DNA of 64,000 nt from Clostridia bacterium (GTDB taxonomy: Bacteria > Bacillota > Clostridia > Caldicoprobacterales > Caldicoprobacteraceae): NCBI GenBank assembly GCA_017577715.1, contig PKRC01000004.1:1-64000 (forward strand). Direction: 5' to 3'. Shown here piece by piece: positions 16,390 to 24,640 of this stretch. Under the pieces are notes generated by a model that saw only the letters and a list, made by a program, of their open reading frames with translations, was not told where the DNA came from and searched no databases. A program made the translations under genes and the position numbers. How positions within the stretch are numbered: position 1 is the first letter of the stretch; each line of letters begins with the position of its first letter.

Positions 16390-16650
16390 CAAACGCGATG
16401 AAGAGAAGAGTAGGCAGGTAGACCCGCCTTTAGAGAGCCGGGGTAGGTGAAAGCCGGCGGCGGAGTTTCCTGTTGAACATGGTCTTGGAGCGGAGCGGTC
16501 GAAATGGCGAGTAGGCCGCTACGGGAGGTCCCGTTATAGACGCAGGTGATGATGGTCACCGGTAGAGTTTTTCGCCGCGAGGCGAAAAAGAATTAGGGTG
16601 GTACCGCGGAGGATACCCCTCGCCCCTATATGGGAGTGAGGGGTTTTTTT
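16390..16650 (+). promoter_or_regulatory. T-box leader (tRNA-Met sensing) of metG
   Basis: The conserved T-box AGGGTGGTACCGCG lies at 16595-16608 and is followed by the terminator CCCCTC (16616-16621) / GAGGGG (16638-16643) with a T-run at 16644-16650. Upstream, stem I has the usual gcgatgaagagaagagta segment near 16395-16412. The candidate specifier codon is ATG at 16479-16481, preceded by GAAC and followed by GTCTTGGAG, the arrangement seen in known T-boxes. Uncharged tRNA-Met would stabilise the antiterminator and permit metG expression. Confidence 0.93.
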
Positions 16651-16729
16651 GCATGGAAGCCCTTTAAAGCGGCCAATCTATCACCCAAAATGAGTCCATC
16701 GACCATAATAAAAATTAGGAGGGTTGAAT

Positions 16730-18754
16730 ATGTCAGATAAGAAGACCTTCTACATTACCACCCCCATATATTATCCCAGCGATAAGCTGCACATTGGACA
16801 TGCCTATACTACTGTAGCGGCAGATGCCATGGCGCGGTTCAAGAGATTGACGGGTTATGACGTCATGTTTTTGACGGGGACCGACGAGCATGGCCAGAAG
16901 ATAGAGCGATTGGCCAGGGAAAAGGGTGTGACCCCCAAGGAATATGTGGATAACATAGTAGCCGGCATCAAAGAGCTGTGGAAGCTGATGGACATATCCT
17001 ACGATGATTTTATCCGTACCACCGAAGAGCGGCATGAAAAGGTGGTGCAGAAGATATTTAAAAAGCTGTATGACCAGGGCGACATATATAAGGGCGAATA
17101 TCAGGGATGGTATTGTACCCCGTGTGAATCCTTCTGGACTGAGCGGCAGCTGGTGGATGGAAAATGTCCCGATTGCGGCAGAAAGGTGGAGCTGGTGAAG
17201 GAAGAGGCCTATTTCTTTAAGCTGTCCAAGTACCAGCAACAGCTGATAGAGTATATAGAGTCTCATGACGAGTTTATACAGCCGCCTTCCCGCAAGAACG
17301 AGATGCTAAACAATTTCCTGCGTCCCGGGTTGGAGGACCTGTGCGTTTCCCGTACCTCGTTTAAGTGGGGTATCCCTGTGCCTTTTGATGATAAACACGT
17401 GGTATATGTATGGATTGACGCCCTTTCCAACTATATTACGGCTTTGGGATACATGACCGATGCCGATGAGAAATACCGCAAGTACTGGCCAGCTGATGTC
17501 CACCTGGTAGGTAAGGAAATCGTTAGGTTCCACACCATCATATGGCCCATAATGCTGATGGCTTTGGGTGAGCCCCTGCCCAAGCAGGTGTTTGGCCATG
17601 GTTGGCTGGTGCTAGAAGGGGGTAAGATGTCCAAATCTAAGGGTAACGTGGTGGATCCGGTGGTGCTGGTTGAGCGCTATGGCGTGGATGCCATTCGCTA
17701 CTTCCTGTTGAGGGAGGTACCCTTTGGTGCCGATGGGGTATTTTCCAATGAGGCTTTGCTCAACAGAATAAATTCCGATCTGGTGAACGATTTGGGTAAT
17801 CTGGTCAACCGCACCATAGCCATGGTGGACAGGTATTTTGACGGCTTGATCCCGCAGCCGGCACAGCTCGAGGATGTCGATATGGAGCTGAGACAATTGG
17901 CCGTTTCCATTCCTTCCAGGGTAGAGCAGCTGATGGATAGGTTTGAATTCAGCAACGCTTTAGCTGAGATATGGAAGCTCATCGGCAGGGCCAATAAATA
18001 TATAGACGAGACTACGCCGTGGGTTCTGGCAAAAGATCCAAGCAAGCGCAGTCGACTGGGTACGGTGCTGTATAACCTGTCGGAGTGCCTGCGCATGATA
18101 TCGGTGTTGGTCAGCCCCTTTATGACAAGGACACCCGGGAAGATCTGCCAGCAGCTGGGTATAAGGGATGAAAGCTTAACCACATGGGATAGCCTGGCCG
18201 AGTTCGGGAAGTTGCCTCCGGGAACCAGGGTGCAGCGTGGCGAGGTCATATTCCCCAGGTTGGATGTGGAAAAGGAGCTTAAAGAGCTAGAAGAGATACA
18301 GCAAAGGGCAAAACAAGCAAGCCAGAGCAACAGTGAAACTCATACCGCTGCTAAGGAAGAGGCACGGGCAGCTGATGGCGCTGTACAACAAGAGCGACAG
18401 GATGATTGTCAACAGAAGCAGGAGGCTAATCAGATTTCCATTGACGACTTTGCAAAGCTGGATCTCAGGGTGGCAAGGGTTGTAAGCGCCGAGGCTGTGG
18501 AAAAGAGCAACAAGCTGCTCAAACTGACGCTGGAGGTGGGCGGCGAGACGCGCCAGGTTGTCTCCGGCATTGCTAAATATTATACGCCCGAGCAGCTGGT
18601 GGGCAAAAAGGTTATATTGGTGGCCAACTTAAAGCCAGCCAAGCTCATGGGCATAGTATCGGAAGGCATGATACTGGCTGCTACCGATGATAAAGGAAAT
18701 TTGGCCTTGTTGACGGTGGATCATGATATAGCCAGCGGTTCCAAAATAAGCTGA
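16730..18754 (+). CDS. metG: Methionine--tRNA ligase
   Basis: 674 residues, cytosolic. The class I signature HIGHAY lies near residues 20-25 and KMSKSKGNVVDP near 302-313. A zinc knuckle CTPC...CPDC (about 126-147) marks the MetG1 type. After the anticodon-binding helices there is a charged linker (about 530-565) and a C-terminal OB-fold tRNA-binding domain (ISIDDFAKLDLRVARVVSAE onward), giving the dimeric form. ATG 16730 is preferred because AGGAGG at 16717-16722 is ideally spaced; a TTG six bases earlier is too close. It is controlled by the T-box just upstream. Confidence 0.97.
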   Translation: MSDKKTFYITTPIYYPSDKLHIGHAYTTVAADAMARFKRLTGYDVMFLTGTDEHGQKIERLAREKGVTPKEYVDNIVAGIKELWKLMDISYDDFIRTTEERHEKVVQKIFKKLYDQGDIYKGEYQGWYCTPCESFWTERQLVDGKCPDCGRKVELVKEEAYFFKLSKYQQQLIEYIESHDEFIQPPSRKNEMLNNFLRPGLEDLCVSRTSFKWGIPVPFDDKHVVYVWIDALSNYITALGYMTDADEKYRKYWPADVHLVGKEIVRFHTIIWPIMLMALGEPLPKQVFGHGWLVLEGGKMSKSKGNVVDPVVLVERYGVDAIRYFLLREVPFGADGVFSNEALLNRINSDLVNDLGNLVNRTIAMVDRYFDGLIPQPAQLEDVDMELRQLAVSIPSRVEQLMDRFEFSNALAEIWKLIGRANKYIDETTPWVLAKDPSKRSRLGTVLYNLSECLRMISVLVSPFMTRTPGKICQQLGIRDESLTTWDSLAEFGKLPPGTRVQRGEVIFPRLDVEKELKELEEIQQRAKQASQSNSETHTAAKEEARAADGAVQQERQDDCQQKQEANQISIDDFAKLDLRVARVVSAEAVEKSNKLLKLTLEVGGETRQVVSGIAKYYTPEQLVGKKVILVANLKPAKLMGIVSEGMILAATDDKGNLALLTVDHDIASGSKIS

Positions 18755-18804
18755 CCAGGTATAATGATCCAAAGCACGTGAGGTAGAAAAAGGGGATTGA
18801 GGGG

Positions 18805-19575
18805 ATGGAAATGCTGTTTGACACCCATGCACATCTGGAAGACGAAAGGTTTGATCAGGACAGGGAACAACTCATTGAAGAACTGCCTGAAAAGGGTGTG
18901 GCCTACGTCGTAAATGTAGGCTCCACCCTTGAAACTTCTCGCATGTCGGTGGAGCTGGCAGCGCGGTATCCCTTCATATACGCCGCTGTGGGGGTTCACC
19001 CCCATGAGGTGTCGCAAATGAGCAGCCGGGATTTGGCTACCCTTGAAGCTATGACTACAGGCCAAAAAGTGGTGGCCATTGGTGAGATCGGCTTGGACTA
19101 TTATTACGATTTTTCGCCCAGGGAGTTGCAGAGGGAATGGTTTGCCCAACAGATAGACCTGGCATACAGCCTGGGATTGCCCATAATCATACATGATAGG
19201 GAGGCCCATGCAGACGTGCTCGACATACTCAAAGCTAAAAAGGACAGGATAGTTGGCGGGGTAATGCACTGCTATTCGGGAAGCTGGGAGATGGCAAAGG
19301 ATTTCATGGACCTTGGGCTTTACATCTCTCTGGGTGGTCCGGTTACTTTTAAAAATGCTAAAAGGCCGGTGGAGGTAGCTCAAAAAATTCCTCTGGACAG
19401 GCTGGTCATTGAAACCGATAGCCCCTATCTGGCACCTACACCTCATCGGGGTAAACGCAATAACCCTGCTTATGTAGGGCTGGTGGCCCAGAAAATTGCC
19501 GAGATCCGCGGGATGTCCTTTGAGGAAATAGCTGAAATTACGCTTAACAATGCTAAAAAGCTATTTAAAATATAG
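18805..19575 (+). CDS. tatD: TatD family metal-dependent hydrolase (DNase)
   Basis: 256 residues, TIM-barrel. Metal ligands are in FDTHAHL (N terminus), GEIGLDYYYD, HCYSG and ETDSPYLAPTP. TatD proteins act as 3'-5' exonucleases and some as D-aminoacyl-tRNA deacylase-like enzymes; the role here is not fixed. Two starts are possible: ATG 18805 (AAGGGG eight bases before) or ATG 18811 (GAGGGG six bases before), the latter giving MLFDTHAHL. It follows metG by 50 bp, a pairing common in Firmicutes. Confidence 0.94.
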   Translation: MEMLFDTHAHLEDERFDQDREQLIEELPEKGVAYVVNVGSTLETSRMSVELAARYPFIYAAVGVHPHEVSQMSSRDLATLEAMTTGQKVVAIGEIGLDYYYDFSPRELQREWFAQQIDLAYSLGLPIIIHDREAHADVLDILKAKKDRIVGGVMHCYSGSWEMAKDFMDLGLYISLGGPVTFKNAKRPVEVAQKIPLDRLVIETDSPYLAPTPHRGKRNNPAYVGLVAQKIAEIRGMSFEEIAEITLNNAKKLFKI

Positions 19576-19635
19576 TGAATTGTGTTATAAGAAATTAAGA
19601 TATGATGAGCGGATTTAAGAAAAGGAGATGGAGTA

Positions 19636-20226
19636 ATGAACAACTACGTCTATAGGTTAGGGGATGCTCTATACATCAATTTGACCAATCGATGTACCAA
19701 CTGCTGTGATTTTTGCATTCGCAATATCCATGATGGCATGGGAGAGTACAACCTATGGTTGGATAAAGAGCCCACCGTCCAAGAGGTGCTTGAGCAGATA
19801 GGGGATCCCACTCAGTACAGCGAAATAGTGTTTTGCGGATTTGGGGAGCCCATGATAAAGCTGGAGGAGCTCCTAGAGATTGCCCGCGAAATTAAGAGAA
19901 AAGGTGGCAGGGTGAGGATCAATACCAACGGCCAGGCCAACCTTTACCACGGCAGGAATGTGGTGCCCTTGCTCAAGGGGCTGGTGGATGTAATCTCCAT
20001 AAGCCTCAATGCGCCCACCGCTGAACAATATGATGCCATATGCCATTCGTACTATGGAAAAGAAGCTTTCAAAAGTATTTTAGAGTTCGCTAGGGAATGC
20101 GTCAAGGTCATTCCAAGGGTGGTGCTTTCGGTGGTGGACGTATTATCCCCTGATGATATTGAAAGGTGTCGTACCATTGCCGAGGATATAGGAGCACAGC
20201 TTAGGGTACGCCAGATGATAGAATGA
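19636..20226 (+). CDS. TatD-linked radical SAM protein
   Basis: 196 residues, short for a radical SAM enzyme. The Fe-S cluster motif is CTNCCDFC (C-x3-C-x2-C, near residues 19-27, in LYINLTNRCTNCCDFCIRN), followed by the SAM-binding GFGEPMIK near 73-80 and RINTNGQANL. It lies directly behind tatD, the association that defines this family. It resembles the activase-type radical SAM core; its substrate is unknown. AAAGGAGATGGAG at 19620-19632 supports the ATG. The stop codon is nine bases from the stop of the convergent PBP gene. Confidence 0.88.
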   Translation: MNNYVYRLGDALYINLTNRCTNCCDFCIRNIHDGMGEYNLWLDKEPTVQEVLEQIGDPTQYSEIVFCGFGEPMIKLEELLEIAREIKRKGGRVRINTNGQANLYHGRNVVPLLKGLVDVISISLNAPTAEQYDAICHSYYGKEAFKSILEFARECVKVIPRVVLSVVDVLSPDDIERCRTIAEDIGAQLRVRQMIE

Positions 20227-20265
20227 GGAGGATGCTCACCGGTAATATTCCGTGAACATCCTCCT
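20226..20265. repeat. Inverted repeat at the convergent radical-SAM/PBP gene ends
   Basis: AGGAGGATG (20226-20234) pairs exactly with CATCCTCCT (20257-20265) around a 22-nt loop. It spans both stop codons. There is no T-run, so its role as a terminator is uncertain. Confidence 0.45.
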
Positions 20266-22266
20266 GGCTATGTCAAGCTTTATGTCTCCTTGGCCTGCTG
20301 GCACTTCTAGCGCTACGCATACGAGGAGGGGTTTTTCACTGTTTAAGGTAAATCCGATGAACCAAGCTATCTCCTGGGTTTTATCCCCAACCTGTGCCGT
20401 ACCGGTTTTGCCAGCGATGGTAAGCCCGGGAATTTTTACTCTATGCGCCGTCCCAGTTGGATCTTCCACCGTATCCACCAGCATGGGCAGTAAGGTTTCC
20501 ACATGTTGTTGAGGTATGACGTTTTCTAACCATGGTTTTGGCTGTAAGGATTCCACGATTTGCCCCGAGGAGGTACGGATTTCCTTTATGATCTGTGGAA
20601 GCATCATCTTGCCGCCATTGTAGAAAGCGGTATACATGGCAGCCAGCTGTAAGGGGGTTATCAGCATTTCACCCTGTCCGTAGCTGGTATTGGCAAGCAG
20701 GGCATCGCTCCATTGGGTGGCATCGTTTTTCACCTGGGAATTTTTTACTGGTAGGATAAATGGCAAGGCTTGGCCTATGCCATATCGAGTGGCTAAGCTT
20801 TCGAAGTTTCTATAGCCTATTTTTAATCCCGTCCATGCGAAGAATATGTTATCTGACCACACGATGGCATTGCGTAAATTCACATCCCCTGCTGGATGGG
20901 GCACCCGTCTAATAGGGGGAGCAGTCCAGTTTGACGAAGGGATCCATTCCTCTTTTTGGGCTTCGGGCACTACTGTTTCCGGAGTGATGACCCCCAGCTC
21001 CAGAGCCATGGCCGCTGTAAAGGGCTTGAATACAGACCCCGGTGGATACAGGCTTTGTATGCACCTGTTTACAAGGGGATGATTAGGGTCCTGGGATATC
21101 GCTTTCCATAAGGAAGGAGACACTCCCACGGGGAATACGTTGGGGTCAAAGGAAGGTTGACTTACCATGGCCAGTATTTCGCCGGTTGATGGATTTAATG
21201 CTATAACGCTACCTCTATGATCTTTTAATGCTTCGTATGCGGTTTTTTGAAGATGAGGGTCGATGGTCAGCATAACGTCGTTGCCGTCCTGGGCTTCCAC
21301 ACTGGCTATGATATATTTTTGCTTTCCTTCTTGGTCTTCTATATAGAAGGTATAGCCTTTCTGCCCTCTTAAGCTTTCTTCCAGCGCTGCTTCTATTCCC
21401 TGTCGTCCAATCAGGTCATCTGCTTCATATCCCTTGGATGCCTTTTCCTTCAGCTCATCCTGATTGATCTTTTGTACATATCCCGTTACATGTGCAAATG
21501 CTTGTTCCATGGGATACTGACGAGTGGTATAGCTTTTGCTGGACAACATGACCCCTTTTACCTTGAGAAGCTCACTTTTGTACTCTTCGGAAATATTAAA
21601 TGGTAAGTTTTTGATGGGAACGAAGAAGTCGGGGTTGTCCTTTACCCATTTTTGGTTGAGTATGCTGTGTATGGCGCTTTCGTCCATTTCTATGAGGGAC
21701 GCCAGGGCTTTAACAAAGCTATCGATGTCCGGAATGGCTGAAGGCTTGGCTCCCACCGTATAAGCCGGACCGTCAACAGCCAGCGGATTTCCTTCCCTGT
21801 CGGTTATGGTTCCCCGTTTGGCTGTGTGCTGTTTGATTCTCACTTTATCCCCTTCGCCCATGATGGGAAATATGAGGGAAGGGGACCATGATATCTTCCA
21901 TTGCTTATCCTCCAAAACCAGCGGAAGGGTATATTCATATTCGAAAGTTCCCACCGTATTGGTATAGAACTGGGCCTTAAAGGGAAGATAGGCCTCATCC
22001 TCTTCGATGACAATTTCCTGTGCAGTGATTTCCAACTTGTCTAATTTGATAGTCGAAAATATGTTGGTATACCTGTTTACGAAGTCCTGTTGATTGATGG
22101 AGGATTGGGATTCCACAGACAAAAGTTCATACATGTCCTGATAGTTGCCCTGTTTCCAAGCCTCAAGATAAGCGTTGGCAGTCTCTTTTGGATGGGACTT
22201 GGAGCAAGCCGGTACTGTGAAGCAGATAATCAAGCTCAATGCTATTAATACTACCAACCTTTTCAT
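20236..22266 (-). CDS. Class B penicillin-binding lipoprotein (MecA/PBP3-type)
   Basis: 676 residues. An N-terminal lipoprotein signal ends in VPAC (cysteine about 21). Next come an NTF2-like MecA-N domain (about 28-145), a PBP dimerisation domain (about 150-310) and the transpeptidase (about 340-670). Catalytic motifs are SVFK in PPGSVFKPFTAA, SDN in VWSDNIFFAW and KTGT in IAGKTGTAQVG. It cross-links peptidoglycan outside the membrane. MecA-type architecture is often tied to beta-lactam tolerance, but resistance cannot be read from sequence. AGAGAGGTGA precedes the ATG. A 15-bp palindrome lies 64-78 bp upstream. Confidence 0.92.
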   Translation of the reverse strand: MKRLVVLIALSLIICFTVPACSKSHPKETANAYLEAWKQGNYQDMYELLSVESQSSINQQDFVNRYTNIFSTIKLDKLEITAQEIVIEEDEAYLPFKAQFYTNTVGTFEYEYTLPLVLEDKQWKISWSPSLIFPIMGEGDKVRIKQHTAKRGTITDREGNPLAVDGPAYTVGAKPSAIPDIDSFVKALASLIEMDESAIHSILNQKWVKDNPDFFVPIKNLPFNISEEYKSELLKVKGVMLSSKSYTTRQYPMEQAFAHVTGYVQKINQDELKEKASKGYEADDLIGRQGIEAALEESLRGQKGYTFYIEDQEGKQKYIIASVEAQDGNDVMLTIDPHLQKTAYEALKDHRGSVIALNPSTGEILAMVSQPSFDPNVFPVGVSPSLWKAISQDPNHPLVNRCIQSLYPPGSVFKPFTAAMALELGVITPETVVPEAQKEEWIPSSNWTAPPIRRVPHPAGDVNLRNAIVWSDNIFFAWTGLKIGYRNFESLATRYGIGQALPFILPVKNSQVKNDATQWSDALLANTSYGQGEMLITPLQLAAMYTAFYNGGKMMLPQIIKEIRTSSGQIVESLQPKPWLENVIPQQHVETLLPMLVDTVEDPTGTAHRVKIPGLTIAGKTGTAQVGDKTQEIAWFIGFTLNSEKPLLVCVALEVPAGQGDIKLDIARRMFTEYYR

Positions 22267-22329
22267 GAGGGCATTTCACCTCTCTGCCAAATTCGTGCTT
22301 TTGTATATTTTATCATACATCCTTTAAAT

Positions 22330-22344
22330 ATTCACCTGGTGAAT
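22330..22344. promoter_or_regulatory. Palindromic candidate operator upstream of the PBP gene
   Basis: ATTCACCTGGTGAAT is a perfect 7+1+7 inverted repeat. It lies 64-78 bp upstream of the PBP ATG, in the promoter or early leader region. The binding protein is unknown. Confidence 0.4.
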
Positions 22345-22502
22345 TTTCGTTGTGATATACGATAAAGAGTATAGAATCGACATCATTTGGAATAATATAG
22401 AAATAAATAGAATAAAAAATTATGGATAAAAGTTTGAGCGTGGCTTCGTTGATGGGGACTTTATGATTAAAGCTATACCTATGCTATAAATATTACAAAA
22501 CG

Positions 22503-22531
22503 TTGACAAAATATTAAAAAAATATTACAAT
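22503..22531 (+). promoter_or_regulatory. Sigma-A promoter of the YabE-like gene
   Basis: A perfect TTGACA (22503-22508), exactly 17 bp, TACAAT (22526-22531). The 5' leader would be about 70 nt. Confidence 0.7.
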
Positions 22532-22606
22532 GTGTAACAGATTTATTATTTGCGTTTGTTGTGCGTAGCCCACGCGATGCCTTGATGAATAAAAGGAGGG
22601 TGATTC

Positions 22607-23638
22607 ATGGAACCTCAAATAGGCGGGGAAAATAATGCGCTGAGAGGCAAGTTTAAGTTCTTGTTGATGGTACTGATTGCCCTGCTGATATTAAGCGGAA
22701 TTTCGGCCGCAGCTGTCTATTATATAGACAGCATAAGCTATGCGGTCACATTGAGGGATGATGGACGAGAGGTAGAGATAGTTACTTTAGAAAAAACGGT
22801 AGGTGAGTTTTTGGAGAAATATGAAATTGAGCTGGGACCAGGGGACAGCATAAATCTCGATAGAGACGATAGGCTTTATGATGGCGTTGTAATTGAGATA
22901 ACGCGCACTTTGCCTTTTTACGTCGTAGCCGATCAAGAGGAAAAAACGGTATACCTTCCTCAAGGAGCTACGGTAGCCGATGTGCTTAAAAAGGCGGGTA
23001 TTGCCTTGAGGGAAAAGGATGTGGTAAACTACAGGTTAGATGCAGGTGCCATTCCTGGGGAAAAGGTCATAGTAACCAGGTATGATGAGGAGGTCATAAT
23101 AGAGAAGGAGCCCATTGCTTACAACGTAATTATCAAAAAAGATGACAATATGGATGAGGGAGAACAGAAGGTTGTCCAGGAAGGAAGAGAAGGGGAACTT
23201 CAAAGGAAGATACTGGTCACCTACCGGGATGGCCAGGAGATATCGAGAAAGGTGATAGAGGAAAAGGTGGCGGTACAGCCGATAGACCGGGTTGTGCATG
23301 TTGGTACGGTAAAGAAAAAGATAACTTCCCGTGGCGATGTTTTGCGTTATTCCACAGTAAAGACCTTTGTAGCCACCGCTTATACCCATACCGGCAACCC
23401 TACCAAAACCGGCGTTATGCCAAGGGTGGGATACATCGCGGTAGACCCTAGGATAATTCCACTGTATAAGACGGTGTATATAGAGTTCCCTAAGGGATGG
23501 GAGCATTTAAACGGTTACTATAAAGCCATGGATATTGGGGGAGCTATCAAGGGCTACAGAATAGATGTATTTATGGATAGCGAAAGTGAATGCATTAAGT
23601 TTGGGAGAAGGAGTGTCAAAGTATACTTTCCTAAATGA
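22607..23638 (+). CDS. yabE: YabE-like protein (DUF348-G5-3D domain)
   Basis: 343 residues. One N-terminal membrane anchor (FKFLLMVLIALLILSGISAAAVYY). Two DUF348 repeats follow (about 48-100 and 105-160; each has a TVGEFLEK/TVADVLKK-like core), then a G5 domain (about 165-245) and a C-terminal 3D domain (about 255-343). The three aspartates of the 3D domain are in VDPRIIP, MDIGG and IDVFMD. Such proteins resemble resuscitation-promoting factors and are thought to be cell-wall lytic transglycosylases. The gene overlaps rsmA by four bases (ATGA), so translation is coupled. Confidence 0.92.
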   Translation: MEPQIGGENNALRGKFKFLLMVLIALLILSGISAAAVYYIDSISYAVTLRDDGREVEIVTLEKTVGEFLEKYEIELGPGDSINLDRDDRLYDGVVIEITRTLPFYVVADQEEKTVYLPQGATVADVLKKAGIALREKDVVNYRLDAGAIPGEKVIVTRYDEEVIIEKEPIAYNVIIKKDDNMDEGEQKVVQEGREGELQRKILVTYRDGQEISRKVIEEKVAVQPIDRVVHVGTVKKKITSRGDVLRYSTVKTFVATAYTHTGNPTKTGVMPRVGYIAVDPRIIPLYKTVYIEFPKGWEHLNGYYKAMDIGGAIKGYRIDVFMDSESECIKFGRRSVKVYFPK

Positions 23639-24534
23639 CGATGGGTAAGGATATACAATCGCTTACTTCGCCGAGAGTGGTCAGAGAGCTTATGGCCCGA
23701 TACGGGGTGAGCTTTAAGAAGGGTTTGGGGCAAAACTTTCTAATTGATAGAAACATACTTGCCAAGATAATAAACGCGGCTGAACTTGATGGAGAAGATT
23801 TGATACTGGAAATCGGAGCAGGGATAGGGACCTTGACCAAGGAACTGGCCAAAGCTGCCAAGCAGGTGGTAGCAATTGAGATAGACGATAGGCTGTTGCC
23901 CATTCTCCATGACGTGCTTTCAAGTTACTCCAATGTGAACCTCATTCGCGGGGATATTCTCAAGCTGGACATAAAGCAAGTGACGGAAGAATACTTCGGT
24001 GATCAGCCGTTTAAAGTGGTGGGCAATTTGCCGTATTATATCTCCACGCCGGTGCTGATGATGTTTCTGGAAAGTGGCTTGCGTTATGAGTCCATGGTAG
24101 TCATGGTACAGAAAGAAGTGGCGCTGAGGATGACGGCTGCGGCTGGCACCAAGGACTACGGAATGCTGTCCATTGCTGTTCAGTATTATACCTGCCCTGA
24201 AATAATAGCTATTGTGTCGGCCAATGTGTTTATTCCACCTCCCAAGGTGGATTCTGCCATCGTGTTGCTTAAAAGAAGACCCTATCCCCCGGTTCGGGTG
24301 GAGGATTCCCAGTTGTTTTTCCAAGTGGTAAGGGCGGCTTTCGGCCATAGACGAAAAACCGTACTTAACGCGTTAACGGCGTTGGAGCTGGAAGGTGTGG
24401 ATAAGGAAAGATTACATGCTGTACTGAACAGATGCAGTATTAACTCACAAATGCGGGGTGAGGACCTCACCATACAGCAATACGCTGATATAGCCAATGA
24501 GCTGTGGTTTGAGAGCAAAAAAGTTTATAGATGA
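23635..24534 (+). CDS. rsmA: 16S rRNA (adenine1518/1519-N6)-dimethyltransferase
   Basis: 299 residues (KsgA). After KKGLGQNFLID (about 28-38) come the SAM-binding motif LEIGAGIGTLTKELA (about 57-71), acidic IEIDDRL and the catalytic NLPYYISTPVL (about 130-140). It dimethylates two adjacent adenines near the 3' end of 16S rRNA. The first ATG overlaps the stop of the YabE-like gene; ATG 23641 is an alternative. A strong terminator ends the transcript 20 bp later. Confidence 0.96.
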   Translation: MTMGKDIQSLTSPRVVRELMARYGVSFKKGLGQNFLIDRNILAKIINAAELDGEDLILEIGAGIGTLTKELAKAAKQVVAIEIDDRLLPILHDVLSSYSNVNLIRGDILKLDIKQVTEEYFGDQPFKVVGNLPYYISTPVLMMFLESGLRYESMVVMVQKEVALRMTAAAGTKDYGMLSIAVQYYTCPEIIAIVSANVFIPPPKVDSAIVLLKRRPYPPVRVEDSQLFFQVVRAAFGHRRKTVLNALTALELEGVDKERLHAVLNRCSINSQMRGEDLTIQQYADIANELWFESKKVYR

Positions 24535-24553
24535 GCGTACACTGAATGATGGG

Positions 24554-24589
24554 AAACCCCAATTCGTGAGAATTGGGGTTTCTTTTTTT
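24554..24589 (+). terminator. Intrinsic terminator after rsmA
   Basis: A perfect 12-bp stem, AAACCCCAATTC (24554-24565) with GAATTGGGGTTT (24570-24581), GTGA loop, then seven T. Confidence 0.92.
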
Positions 24590-24640
24590 GTATTGTCTCA
24601 TATATTTATAGTAAATAAAAAAGTAAAGGAGGGAGAAGAG

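Larger units (their letters stand above)
22267..22606. other. Divergent intergenic region between the PBP and YabE-like genes
   Basis: 340 bp, AT-rich, no gene. It holds the 15-bp palindrome at 22330-22344 on the PBP side and the yabE-like promoter at 22503-22531. Nothing else is supported. Confidence 0.5.
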
